Under the pieces are notes generated by a model, which was given only the letters and a program-made list of their open reading frames with translations, had not been told where the DNA came from and made no database searches. From contig NW_026515543.1 in the NCBI RefSeq assembly GCF_014898815.1, forward strand, positions 992,001 through 1,056,000: a stretch of DNA of 64,000 nt, read 5' to 3'. Source of the stretch: Panonychus citri. Taxonomy: Eukaryota > Arthropoda > Arachnida > Trombidiformes > Tetranychidae. Position numbers and translations under genes: made by a program. How positions within the stretch are numbered: position 1 is the stretch's first letter; each line of letters begins with the position of its first letter. Positions 53,155 to 64,000 of this stretch are shown here, piece after piece.

Positions 53155-53442
53155 TTGTACTCGCCTGTAAATGTATTTCAAGTTACAAATAAAAGTAATG
53201 GTCAGCTATTTGAATGGCTTAGCCACACACAATTTCATACACGCATGTCCACCATATATAGTTGGACGATACCTACTCGTGAATGGGCCACTCTTTTTGA
53301 TCGCCTTGTATACAACACAATAAATATTATCATTTTTATCCCAAAAACGGAGCATTTTTATGACCCAAATGATTTTACCATTGGTCAGAAAAGGACAATT
53401 GAAATATCTCCCTATAGATACAATGGAGAGAGTAAGCAATGA
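53155..53442 (+). other. Orphan 95-codon ORF in less repetitive DNA
   Basis: The first ATG-type codon is at 53170; the track from 53155 uses a TTG. The sequence has varied codons, including G-Q-L-F-E-W-L-S-H and a Trp-rich middle, without microsatellites. The opposite strand is also open for 77 codons. No family is recognised and there are no clear splice sites. It could be a decayed mobile-element fragment, a small gene or chance. Confidence 0.2.
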
Positions 53443-55678
53443 GAGGGAGAGGTTTTTTTTTGCTATGTTCTGATGATGAGGAAGATAATCTTTTTTTCTC
53501 CTTCTCTATGATAAATGTTGTGAGATTTTGATGTTTTCATTGATGTTTTATTTGTGGGAGGCGAGGAAAAAGTTTACTAACAATGTGAGTAAATGACCAT
53601 AACATGGGTGTTGGTGGTTGTTGTTACTTGCTCATCTTTTTTTAGGGTAATTTGATAACTTTTCCCTCCCCACCCCTTATGATATAATCCAGAATCAATC
53701 TGAATGCTGTGTGTCCTCTTGTCCATTGTCATCTCTCTAATGATATTATTATTATCTTATTACTATGAAATGATTTGACTTTGATGTTACTATTATTATT
53801 ATTATTATGTATCAGTTTTGATTTTTTTTACTTTGAATGATGAGGATGATGATGATGATAATGATGTGATGTAAAAAGATGATAATAGTTGAAAAATTTT
53901 CAACTTTTTGTATCATTTTTGTCACCGAGAGAAAAAAAAAATATAACTATTACATGAGATTTTGTTGTTACTTTTTTGGTTTGGTTTTCACTCTTCATCT
54001 GTTTTGATGATGATGTTGTTTTGTTGTTGTTGTTGTTGCTGTTATGGATGAGTGGATGAGGGATGAAGATGATGTTTCATTGTGAAAAATATCATAATAA
54101 TGATGGATACATACTAAAGGCTATTGGCCGTCATCTTTGCCCATCATCATCATCATCATTTTCTTGAATTATGATGTGATAGCAATTTGATATAACCCCA
54201 ACTGGAACCATCGGTTAAAGGAGATGACATTTCATCCGGAATATTTATCAGAATCTATAACTCAGGTAAATCACATGGAAAATTATATTAACTTAAATAT
54301 GACATAAGAAGAAGCAGATGATGAGAAAAAGAAAATGAAAAGATGAAGATGAAGATGAAGATGGAAGCTGATTACAGGCAATCATTAGGTTTCCTTAAGG
54401 TGTTGGTTGAAGATAAAAGAGATGATTTAGAATTTAGAACTTATCGAAATCGAAATCGAATTTGTTTATTTTGTCTTCTTTTTTTCTTCAATTTCTTTGA
54501 CTTTTGTTTCTTCTTCTCACTCGAAGTTCATTCTCATCAATTGTCTGAATTCGATTCAAATTGATGATCTCAGTGTATCAAAATTTCTTCTCGAAAAATT
54601 ATATTTCTGTCAATCATTTGGTTGGATGAATTTTTTTTTCGAACTTTTTTTCTCTCCTAATATCCATAACCTTTGGTTCCAGACCTTTGACCGAAATTTT
54701 CAAGAAATTTGATCTCTTCTTTATCTCCTTCATCTTAAGCTATGGATTAACGTGGACATCATGGTAGTAAGATGTTAACTTCATGGTTATCATTTTATTC
54801 AAATTCACTTGAATAACTTTCATCAAATGTGATTCTTTTAAATGTTTCATGACAATTAAATTTTACCAAATTTTCCATGAAAAAAAAGAACAGTTATCAT
54901 CTCAATTTGGATTTAATTTCATTAGATGAATTCTATCATCATCAGCATCCTTGTCATCTTCTTTTTCTTCTTGGTTCCTATGGTAAATTATTTGATAAAT
55001 GAAGCATCAATAAAGAGGTCGAGTGATGAGGAAGATGGATTTTTTATAACTGTTCTTTCATTTTAGATTTTTATTTCCTTATCATCTTTATCATCCTTAA
55101 GTTGCTTCAAGGCTTCAAGTCAGTCAACTTTAAATACATTAAAAATTGTATTGCAAGATCAGCGGTCCATCATCATCATCATCATCATTATCATCCCTTT
55201 TTTATCTTACTTTTTTTCTTGCTACAACTGATTCTCGTCTTCATCTTCATCATCCTTACCCCGTTGTCTTATCTGACAGAGTAGCAACAAAACAAAAAAA
55301 AGATGAAGGATGAAAAAAATGGGAAGACAGGGAGATGAAGAGGGTGGTGAGGAGGAGAGATGAGAGAGAGAGAGAGAGAGAGAGAGACAAAGGCTTGCAT
55401 AAAATGATAAAAAAGGATGAGGACAAAGGGATGTTAGTGTTGGGAGAAGGGGAGAGAGAGAGAGTGGATGACGGGATGAAAGAGTAAGCGGAGCTTGAAT
55501 ATTGTCACCAATATATTTTTAGTCTCACTCTTCATCCTCATTTTATCATCTTCATCCTTCTCACTTAAGGCTCTAGTTTTTTTAAACTCCAACAGAAAAA
55601 AATGATTTCGTCTTCTCCCCTTTCTCTCAATTTCTTTTTCGCCTTTATCTTCCTCTCCTTTTCATCCAGAGAGGGAAT

Positions 55679-55681
<3 letters not shown>

Positions 55682-55719
<38 letters not shown>
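55682..55719. repeat. (TC)n microsatellite, about 38 bp
   Basis: Pure TC array about 1.3 kb beyond the 3' end of the Rim gene. Confidence 0.9.
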
Positions 55720-55722
<3 letters not shown>

Positions 55723-56871
55723 CTATTTCTGTTATAACAAACTTGGATCATTTTCATCATCTTGTTCATCATCACAAAGCCTTTCACTTTGACTGAAGAA
55801 TTCAAACTAGAAAGAAAAAAAAAGAAAATGAAAGATTCAAAGAATTGACAGATAGAGATTTCCCACCCTCTCCCACCCTGAAATAAAAAGATGGAAGACA
55901 AGTGAAGATACAATGAGAGAGGTATATGCATATGCATAAAATAACCAGGGAGGGAAAAGGAATACAAGAGACTGAATGGAAACAGGGAAGAGACTGACAA
56001 GTAAAATTAGATAACAATTCAAGTTGAAATTTCCATGATTGGAGGAGAAAAAAAAATAGAATTGATGAAAATGATGAAAGGATACAAAGTAATCTCGTAG
56101 TGGGAAGATAAAGATGAATGAGAATGAGAATGAAAAAAAACGAATACTTTTCTCTCCTCATCATCTTCATCGAATCTGTCAAATTTTCCTCAATCAAAAT
56201 GTTGATCAAAAATAGTAAAACTTTTCACCTTAAAAGATTTTTCCAAAATCAGATACCAGTATAAGAATATCAGATATCACTCTAATTCCAATGGTGATAA
56301 TTAAATCGAAACTTTTTCCCTCGAAAATTCAAGTTAATTTTAAGAAAACTTTTTCTTCTTCCCTGATAAGTTTTCATTCATCTTCCAGAGAATCTCAACT
56401 TTGATGCTTTTCCACCATAGAATCAAATAGTCTTTAATCATTGAGAAAGAAATTGATAAATTCCAAAGATAATTCAGTTGAAAAGAAATAATCAAATTCT
56501 CAACAATTAATAATCAGACAATATAAACATTAGATGTCGCTGATGAGGCCAATAGAAATCACGGAACAAGTTGTGCCATCTATTAGATATTAAATGTTAC
56601 TAAAAAATTTTCGAAAAAAAAGTTCACAAGTCACATGGCTCCATCTTGTGAGAAGAAAGTTAACCTTCCAACCCTCAGATTAAATAATCAATAAATTGTT
56701 TATAATTGTGAAACAATTTAAGATTGATGTTAATGGATCTTGTTAATGTCTTGATAAACAGTAGGTTGACTTGAAAACAATAAAAAAAACAGTTCTCTTT
56801 AAATTGATATTTGATTGTCTTAAAATTGATTGGATTGAGAATCGAAAAGTAGAAAACAAAATTTAAATTGA

Positions 56872-56877
56872 TTTATT
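56872..56877 (-). terminator. Polyadenylation signal of the Rim gene
   Basis: TTTATT on the + strand is AATAAA on the gene's strand, about 108 nt after the stop codon. Confidence 0.55.
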
Positions 56878-56984
56878 TTATTATCGCAACATTTAGCTTG
56901 ATATTCAACAAGTTTTATCATACAATTGGTCAACAGAAAAATGGAGAGAAAGAGAGTGAGAGATAATCATTTATCGATATAATT

Positions 56985-57465
56985 TTACGATGACCGTTCA
57001 AAAGCATACAATTTGTACCAACCAATGGTCAACTTTGTTAGAGGCATTGTATTGACCGGTAAATTGACCGCACCTAAAGGTGTATTATGTTCAAATCCTC
57101 GGTGTCTTTGCCAAACACTGATTAAAAGTGACCGACCATAGAAAATACCAGCATCATATTTCAACAATTGTCGATACTGAGGATCACGATTGGCCTGAAT
57201 GATTCGAGTTTTCTTCTTGTTATAATGTCTAGAACCGTCTTTAATATAAGCTTTAACATAAGTATCTGTATATGGGAGAAGCGCAAGAAAAAAAAAGGTT
57301 AAACCAAAGTGACCACAGGTCAACGTAGTATATATTTTGTTAACTTACCTGGAGGATGCTTTGGATTAGATGAGATAAGGCCACGAGCGGCGATAACTTC
57401 AACTTCGAGTACACCTTTGGTCATTATCATGCCGAGTTTAAGTTCACCAACAATCCGACTGGAAT
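56985..57465 (-). other. Rim: Rim C2B domain, two exons
   Basis: The first exon gives G-V-L-E-V-E-V-I-A-A-R-G-L; after an 83-nt intron the second gives D-T-Y-V-K-A-Y-I-K-D-G and N-K-K-K-T-R-I-I-Q-A-N-R-D-P-Q-Y. The Lys-rich strand corresponds to the phosphoinositide-binding face of Rim C2B. The protein ends five residues after I-G-W-Y-K-L-Y-A-F. Confidence 0.9.
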
Positions 57466-60400
57466 CTAATCAATTTCATCCAATAGAAAATTAATTAATC
57501 AATTAGAGCATGAAAAATGCAAGAGTTCAGAGCTTAATAAAAATGAGATTAACTCTGAATAAAAAGATTATTTTGATTGAAAAAATATCGATTCCAATTC
57601 TTGATTAAGTTCACTAATCTCTTTTGTTTAATCAAAGCCTTTTCTTTAATATCATATCATAATTAACTAAAGATTTGATCACCAACCTCTGCACTCGTTA
57701 TTGTGATTATATTTTTTTTACTAATCAGTTAATTGTGAATTTCTATCAACATAAATATAATATTAATAAGTCTTTGGATTAGGAACTTGGAAAAAGTTGA
57801 TGAGCCAATTAATTGATTTAAATTTATTGACTATTTACCTAAATCACAATCCATTTGTGATAATGTTGAGGTATTAATTGAATCACTTTCAGAGGTTCCA
57901 CCCTCTGAATCTGAATCACTATTATTATATCCTGATGATGGGTCATTATTATGTCCAGTTAAACCTCCATCTCGCTTTGAACCTTTCGAGATGATTGATG
58001 TTGACCCGATAATCGTTGAATCTGAGGTTAACGATATATCAGGATTAGATTTAAGGCTAAATGAACGGTTCATATTAGCGTTTGACATTATTAAAGATGA
58101 AGCACTTTTCCTTCTTGGACTTAAAGGTGGAGGTTCAAGGGTTAAACTAGGTGTTGGTCCACTGGTACCTGAATTATTGGTAATTAAAGTACCACTTCCA
58201 CCGCCGATACCACCATTTCCTCCCTGGATACCTGAATGGTGGACAAAGGCATCACTTGAGGTTCTTCCCATTCTTAGGCTCATGGTTCTTGTCGGTGAGG
58301 TTACACTTTGTGAAGAAGTTGTTACCAGTAATGGATTTAAATTGTTAATCACTCGAAGTGGGTCAACTATATCCGATCGACCTGAATTTCGGCGACTTGA
58401 AGGAACAGATTTCGATTCTGAAAGGCAATTGTAACCACCATCACCACCGATTGGTTTCACCGCTGTTTTCAAGGAAAACAGAAAAAAAAATCACAGTCAA
58501 TTACAATTGTTTACTTTGTTTAAATTGTTCCCAGAAAGTGAGAAATTCCTCAATCCAATCATCATGAAATTAAAGATTGAAAGAGAGAACCAAAAAAATG
58601 ATACAATTCCATCTCATTCCAAATCGATAAATATCATGATATTGATTCAATCATCAACGAATATCGATGAGAAAAACCTCGAACAATTTTCTAATGAGTA
58701 TCATGAAATGGTGACAGAGAAAAAGACAATCATGATTGATTCAGATTCAATCATCATCTCATTGAGTTAATTTTTCTCTGTCAAAGTTTTACACTCACAA
58801 AATTCAGATCTACAAATAGATTTACCTTTTTTTTTCTTCCATGAAAATTTATCTCAAAATCAATCAAATCTCAGAACTGATAATATCATTCTGAATGAAT
58901 GATATATATATTAAATATTGAATACGCTTCAGGTTTATCATGAAACCTTGACTTTCAATTATTGATCTGAATTGACTGGTTTTGATTAGATTCAATTTTG
59001 ATGGAGTAAAAAAAAAAGTTAAAAATATTACTACATGTACATGAAAATTCAGAGCCAAACATGAGACTGATCATTAAATCAAAGCTAAAAGATAATCAGA
59101 TGAATCATCAAGGTTAATCAAATTGATTCATCATCATGAATTCATTAGACTATTGATATTATTCAATTGTATTATATCAAAACCTCAGATAAATCATGTT
59201 ATGTATTTATTGGAAGATTTTTGGAATTTCCAACATTTTTTTCTTCTTCTCTTCAATTTCATATTTCATGAGGAAAAATTTTTTATTCTCTTCACCAACA
59301 TGGTGACAATTTTTCGCTTTTCATCAAATTGACAATTGACTGTGTGGGTTTTCATGGTTTCCCTACCTAAGAGATTCTCTCATCATTTAGAGCTATTTTG
59401 GTATACATAAGTTGAGATCTGATTCTGAACTTTTCTTTCCTGGCCTCAAGCTAATTTCCATGAAATTGGGTGAATAAGGTGGTTGGGGGGAGAGGAGGAT
59501 GTTGAATATTCTTGATGCCTGAGAGCTGAAAGCAAATGATTCAGGCAAGTAATAGATCTCAATCTGTAAACACTTCTCTGTAGATGAAAAGTTCAGTGCT
59601 AATGTAACTTATCTCATGGTGGAAACTTTTTTTTATATCATAATAATAGAGTGGAAACAATTCCCGAAGCAAGTATTAAGTTAAATGAACTTTGAGGAGA
59701 AGAGGGAGAAGAGGGAGAAGAGGGAGAAGGTGGAAATTTCATTGATGATGAGAGAGAGAAAGAGTGATTTTTACCTAATGTATCCAAGGATGAACTTCTA
59801 GCAAGGTTGTAAAGGTATTGAGGTAAAAGAAGAGGCCACCAGTCAGTGTTATGAGCTATTGCACTTTCCATGGGTATCATGGTTTCACCGAGAAGTTCAG
59901 GTTTATCTGAAGTTCCACTGGTCTCCCAAATACCAATTTCCAAGGCCATCTCTGTAATCTATTGAAGAAATTCAGTCAGAAAAAGTGAAAAGTTGAATAA
60001 GTTGATCCATCAAGGGTTCATCATCATTATCCCATTAAGAGTCGCAATCCATCATGAAATCATCACAACTTTTACCTTTTCGATTGGAAATTTTTGTATG
60101 ATAACAGTTTCATTCCATTCGAGTCCATTACTCAGTTCAGTTTGACAGCACTTGAAACCCCTGGAAAAAGGTAATGTAATGAGAAAAAGAAAATGAGAGA
60201 AGAAAAAATGATATTTGAAATGGAAATTATGTCGTTAATATATTATCAAAATATTCTAATGTTTATCTCTTACATTTCAGGAATTATTCGAACTCGAGCA
60301 AAACAAGGTCGCTTATTGGTAGTTAATCCTTTGGCACATATAATGGTTATCACGAGCTCATTTCGTTCCAGGTCAACCCAGCATTGGATAAGAATCTCTC

Positions 60401-63400
60401 CTTGGCCAATTGCCTGAATAGATTCAGGAGTTCGAGGTAATTTACGACCAGAACGATTAACATTTGCAGTAGAACCTCCATCAGAACTGTCCACTCGTCG
60501 ATAGGAAGGTGAAACCGGTGGACTTGAGTAAATATCACTACCACTTTGAGAAAAGGCTTGACTCAATCGTCGACGTTGATGAATAAGTGCACCTCGTCGT
60601 TCTCTGTGTTCCCAAGAGAGAAAGCGAGTGGAAGAGTTATAATCCAATTTCCAATGGAAGAGAAAAAAAATCGAAAATTAAAATTAAAGAAAAATTCGTC
60701 ATCACAATTTCTATTATCATCTAACATGAAACTAAACCAACGGAATAAATAATCACATAGAAAATAAGAACAGTAAATATTGAGCAAGGAGAAAAAAAAT
60801 ATCTACTGAATCAAATGAACAGTTCGTGAATCATGAGATAACCTGAATGTTTATTTTTCAGATTGAGAAATTGAATTCATTTAGAATCTAAAAAGATGAG
60901 GTTGATATTTGGGTGAAGTTGAGTCGTTTCAAAATGTTGATCTTTCATTTTTATCATGTAAAAGTTTCAAGTGTAAACACCACAGGAAGAAAAGGAAAAG
61001 TTTCAAACGAAATATTAACTCAACATTATTGATTAGTTTACCTGGAGTGAGATGATCAAGATGAGGGAAAGAGGTTAAAGTGATGTATATATATATATAA
61101 AAAAGGTTCAATTCAAAGGTCAACATGTTACCTGGTAAGATATTGATTGTTGTTCATCATCATTTTCAATCAGAACTTTTATTATTATTCAGTATTGAGA
61201 ATTGGAGATGAAAATAAATTCAATTTTGTTTGATATCTTCAAGTTGAAACGATAATAACAATAATAATAATAATAATAATGATCAGTTGGTGTAACATCA
61301 TTTACTTAATATTATTATGTATCAACATTATCTTCATCTACATGATACATATCATCAAATGATATACGGAGTAATGAGTTTATTGCCTTAGGGTGAAAAC
61401 ATGATTATGTGGTTTATGAGAAATGAAATAAAAGTTAGATATTGACCTTATATTAATATTTAACTCAGAGACTCTCTCAACTGTAACTGTAAACATCATC
61501 AGATTCATTTGGTTACCTTTATGAAGTTGAGGGTGGGAAATTGGTCATTATATTAATAGAGAGGGAGAGGAGAGAGAGAGAGAGAGAGACCATTCCATAC
61601 ATGATGAGATAATCAATGAATTTCAATCCAAGCTAAATTCATGGTAAGATGAACTTGAAAGGAAATTGAATCTTCTACTAATTGAAAAGCAGAGTGAAAA
61701 GTAAACTAACAATCAATTGAATAATTATTTCCTTTTCCGGTCAGTAAATAAAGTTGGAAATTTTTGTATACATATTATTGTATACAGGGAAAAGAGTGTG
61801 TGTGTGTGAGATTCAGGGTGGAGTGGGTTGGGTGTTGAGGAAGAGAAAATGGAGGAAACGATTTCGAAAGTAAAGTGAGAATGCTAAGGGTGGAGGTTGA
61901 AAGTTCGAAAGTCTATCTAAGTGAGAAAGTTTTCGAACTTTTTATTTGTTGCTTCCCTTTAGAATTTCTCTCAGATAATTTTCCAACTGATTGGATATTT
62001 GAGATTAGACAATTAGAAGAGAAAATAATAATTTTCTTCTCTCTTGTTCTGTTGGAAGAAGAAAAAAAAAATTCTTCCTTTTTCTCTATTTGTATTTACT
62101 TACGTTCGACAATAAGGTTCGATGAGTAGTTCAACCGTATTCTGTGAAGATTCAATGATTGAACAAACTTGTTCGAAGGTACAATTGACCAATGATTTTC
62201 TATCCCATTCCAATATTTTATCACCCGATTTTAATGACATCTTATCAGCTGATCCACCGGGCACAATGTAGGCCACATAAGCGTAGAGTTTACCATCGGT
62301 TTCGGACATTTTACCTCCCATAACAATAAGGCCAAATCCATGAGTTCGAGGGTTAAGGTCAGTTTCATCTCGATGTAAAATGATTCGTTCAATTTGAGAG
62401 TTTGACTTTCGAAGTCCTAACGAACAAAAAAAACCAAAACACAACAAAGTATTAATTAGATTTAACGAGGAAAATAATCACAGAATAATAAATAATCAAT
62501 CAACAATTAAATCATTTACAATTAGGAAAGAGTGTAAAAACAAGTAACTCAAGTCAACTGGGGATTTGTAATCCAATCCAATCAAATTAAATTAAATTGT
62601 TTCCCGAAAACCTTGATTACTCTTGAGGTATTAATGTAAAGGAACCAGAATCAAGGTAAGTAACAATTATAATTAAAAGTAAATTAATCAATTATATAAA
62701 AGGATAGAGAAAACAAATTAATACATTATTGGATATAAAGACAATTAATTCAATCACAATAGTCAATTTAATCCTTGGGATAATTAAAAGTCAACTAATT
62801 TATATTCACATAAATTGTTGATTGATTGAAGCTTTTTGTTTTTTACTCAACGGAAACGGAAAAGAAAATTTTTTTTGTTTCTTCAAACTTTCAAAGCAAA
62901 ATATTTACCTTAATCATGTTTGATTAATTATCTTATCTTTAATTGTGAAGGTTTTTCAGTGTTTAAATTGTGTGTTGACTTTCATCTTTAAACAATTAAT
63001 TGTAATCAAGGAAAAAAAGTAGCTTCTAATTTAAATCTACGTCAATACCTTAATCTTTAAATTACAAGGAAATAAATAAGCTTCAAGACAGTTAACTAAA
63101 CAATTTAATCTGATAAATTGTAAAGAAAATGGTAAACTAATTAATGATAACAATCAAATAATCAATGGTAAAGATAAACACAATTAACGATTTTGTTTAC
63201 AGTTAAGATTAAAACCTTTTTTTTTTATTTTGGTTGAGTTGGTAAAAAGATCTAGTAGAGGGCGTTGGAAGGTCATTTAATTTGTAAGATAAAACTGAAT
63301 TACAATCTTGATTGTTACAAGAGATTAACAATTTAATTGAGAAATTAAATCCACAAATAGTCAACAGTTAAGTTTCCAATGGAAAAGTAAAAGATGAAGG

Positions 63401-63672
63401 AGAGATAGAGAAAAGTTCTAACACTCTTCTTAAACTTCCCTTGGAGGGAAAGTTATCCAAAAAAAAAGAAGAATAATAATCAATTGAGTTAACACAATTA
63501 AGGTGGAAAATAAGATTAATCACTTACCTGCCGAATCAACGTCATCAATAACAATGGTGATATTTTCGCCCTCCGGGGCCGATGCTCGTCTCTGAGGCTG
63601 ATCAGTGTTCGGTAAATCAAGTGAATGTGTACTAAGGGTTCGTCCCTGGGGTAATTCGAGTAAACTTCGAGA
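56985..63672 (-). CDS. Rim: Rim (Rab3-interacting molecule, UNC-10 homologue), C-terminal eight exons
   Basis: Presynaptic active-zone scaffold that links Rab3 vesicles, calcium channels and priming factors. The exons, from 5' to 3' on the minus strand, are 63672-63528, 62416-62104, 60603-60274, 60160-60076, 59949-59775, 58462-57839, 57465-57349 and 57265-56985. Every junction uses GT-AG and the phases agree throughout, giving 689 in-frame residues to the stop at 56985-56987. Domain order is Ser/Arg-rich linker, PDZ (H-G-F-G-L carboxylate loop), linker with G-R-K-L-P-R-T-P, a divergent C2A, a Ser/Gly-rich spacer of about 210 residues, and C2B ending I-G-W-Y-K-L-Y. Introns are 83-1500 nt. The N-terminal Rab3/Munc13-binding region is missing because the gene continues past position 64000. 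The family call rests on the PDZ-C2A-C2B order and on C2B residues; alternative exons in the three introns over 1 kb are not excluded. Confidence 0.92.
58463..59774 (-). other. 1.3-kb Rim intron between the C2A and spacer exons
   Basis: The donor is TTAG|GTAAAAATC on the minus strand. The interior is AT-rich and carries a short 12-bp tandem repeat of GGGAGAAGA type at about 59692-59735, next to the donor. Confidence 0.7.
59775..60400 (-). other. Rim: Rim C2A domain, split over three exons
   Basis: It starts with G-Q-G-E-I-L-I-Q-C-W-V-D, continues in the 85-nt exon (E-W-N-E-T-V-I-I-Q-K-F) and ends in 59949-59775 (A-L-E-I-G-I-W-E). The loop positions that hold calcium-binding Asp residues in synaptotagmin-type C2 domains read Gly-Leu-Thr-Thr-Asn-Lys-Arg, so calcium binding is not expected. 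Vertebrate Rim C2A is likewise calcium-independent. Confidence 0.75.
60604..62103 (-). other. 1.5-kb Rim intron between the PDZ and C2A exons
   Basis: GT donor after the PDZ exon and AG acceptor before E-R-R-G-A-L-I-H. The interior is AT-rich with a GA array at about 61570-61589 and a (TG)n run near 61797-61807. No further exon was recognised, though vertebrate Rim genes are alternatively spliced in this area. Confidence 0.7.
62104..62416 (-). other. Rim: Rim PDZ-domain exon
   Basis: The domain runs from I-E-R-I-I-L-H-R-D-E to V-E-L-L-I-E-P. G-F-G-L-I-V-M-G-G-K is the peptide-binding loop; S-G-D-K-I-L-E-W is the typical late strand. In Rim proteins this domain binds ELKS/CAST and the C-terminus of CaV2 channels. 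The exon is entered in phase 1 and left in phase 2. Confidence 0.9.
62417..63527 (-). other. 1.1-kb Rim intron upstream of the PDZ exon
   Basis: The donor is CAG|GTAAGTG on the minus strand at 63527 and the acceptor is TTCGTTAG ending at 62417. The sequence between is AT-rich without repeats of note. Confidence 0.75.
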
Positions 63673-64000
63673 CTAGAATAGTATATATTTAAGTGACGAG
63701 AAAAAGAAACAATATTAAATAATTAATTATCTCCATCTAATTATTATTATTATTATTATATTATGATAGATATAAAAATCAGACTAGAAACTGAAATGAT
63801 TATTAGACAATCTTTACAATTATCACTTGGAAGGGAACAGAAAAAATTATAATGAATATTATAATCACTTGATTAATTATAATAAATACATGATAATCAT
63901 TATGATTAATCTGATTGAGACTCAATTATAATTAAAGTTAATTGATATTTGTAAACGTAATACCAATTACATTTAATTTTAGCCTTAATCATTTTAATCA

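Larger units (their letters stand above)
28789..56871. other. 28-kb gene-poor region
   Basis: No coding exon could be supported on either strand. The region holds many TC/GA arrays (29767-29800, 31759-31792, 32116-32163, 43424-43492, 43821-43873, 49519-49578, 51411-51441, 52856-52905, 55682-55719), ATG/ATC triplets, kilobase-scale purine- or pyrimidine-rich tracts between 43 and 50 kb, and a local duplication at 48470-49115. Long ORFs are translations of CT- or GA-rich strands (Ser-Leu-Phe-His or Arg-Glu-Lys). Two short ORFs in less repetitive DNA (50724-50975 and 53155-53442) are unrecognised. Distal regulatory DNA, introns of a gene whose exons I cannot see, or non-coding transcripts remain possible. 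Confidence 0.5.

Noticed and set aside
57991..58434. 147-codon plus-strand ORF
   Set aside because: It is antisense to the phase-consistent Rim spacer exon and has no independent support.
1..64000. CRISPR arrays, operons or prokaryotic signals
   Set aside because: The window is eukaryotic with spliced genes; the regular repeats are dinucleotide and trinucleotide microsatellites without spacers.

Overview
The window is AT-rich eukaryotic DNA crowded with simple repeats: (TC)n/(GA)n arrays, ATC/ATG triplets and poly-A/T runs. It holds parts of four protein-coding loci separated by long gene-poor stretches. It has GT-AG introns, mostly short ones of about 80-130 nt in the best-resolved gene, AATAAA polyadenylation signals, and proteins loaded with Ser, Asn, Gly and His homopolymers. 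Two genes, a BCL11-type zinc-finger factor and the synaptic scaffold Rim, point to a bilaterian animal. Composition, short introns and homopolymers fit a small-genome arthropod, and a mite is my best guess. The species is inference only.

Layout. 1-5617: repeat-rich DNA, probably an intron of the BCL11-like gene. 5618-7812 (+): its large last exon, with one zinc finger at the start, long low-complexity stretches, four copies of a G-N-D-L-R-(I/V)-K-C-E motif and three C-terminal fingers. 7813-8720: its probable 3' UTR. 8721-17170: gene-poor. 17359-17862 (+): an intronless 167-aa secreted protein of unknown family, with a TATA box and a poly(A) signal. 17963-21877: gene-poor. 21878-28635 (+): two coding blocks that I believe form one three-exon gene for a secreted low-complexity protein of about 1250 aa; the alternative is two genes. 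28789-56871: about 28 kb with no gene I can support, only microsatellites, kilobase-scale purine- or pyrimidine-rich tracts and a local duplication. 56985-63672 (-): eight phase-consistent exons of Rim (Rab3-interacting molecule) covering PDZ, C2A and C2B to the stop codon; its 5' part, including the Rab-binding zinc-finger region, lies beyond position 64000.

The genes share no evident pathway: one nuclear regulator, one presynaptic active-zone scaffold and one or two secreted proteins. No tRNA, rRNA, CRISPR array, intact transposon or viral gene was recognised. The most unusual items are the four tandem sumoylation-type motifs and the missing middle zinc-finger pair of the BCL11-like factor, and the two unrecognised secreted proteins. 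Exon boundaries were worked out by hand from splice consensus and reading phase, without alignments or transcript data.
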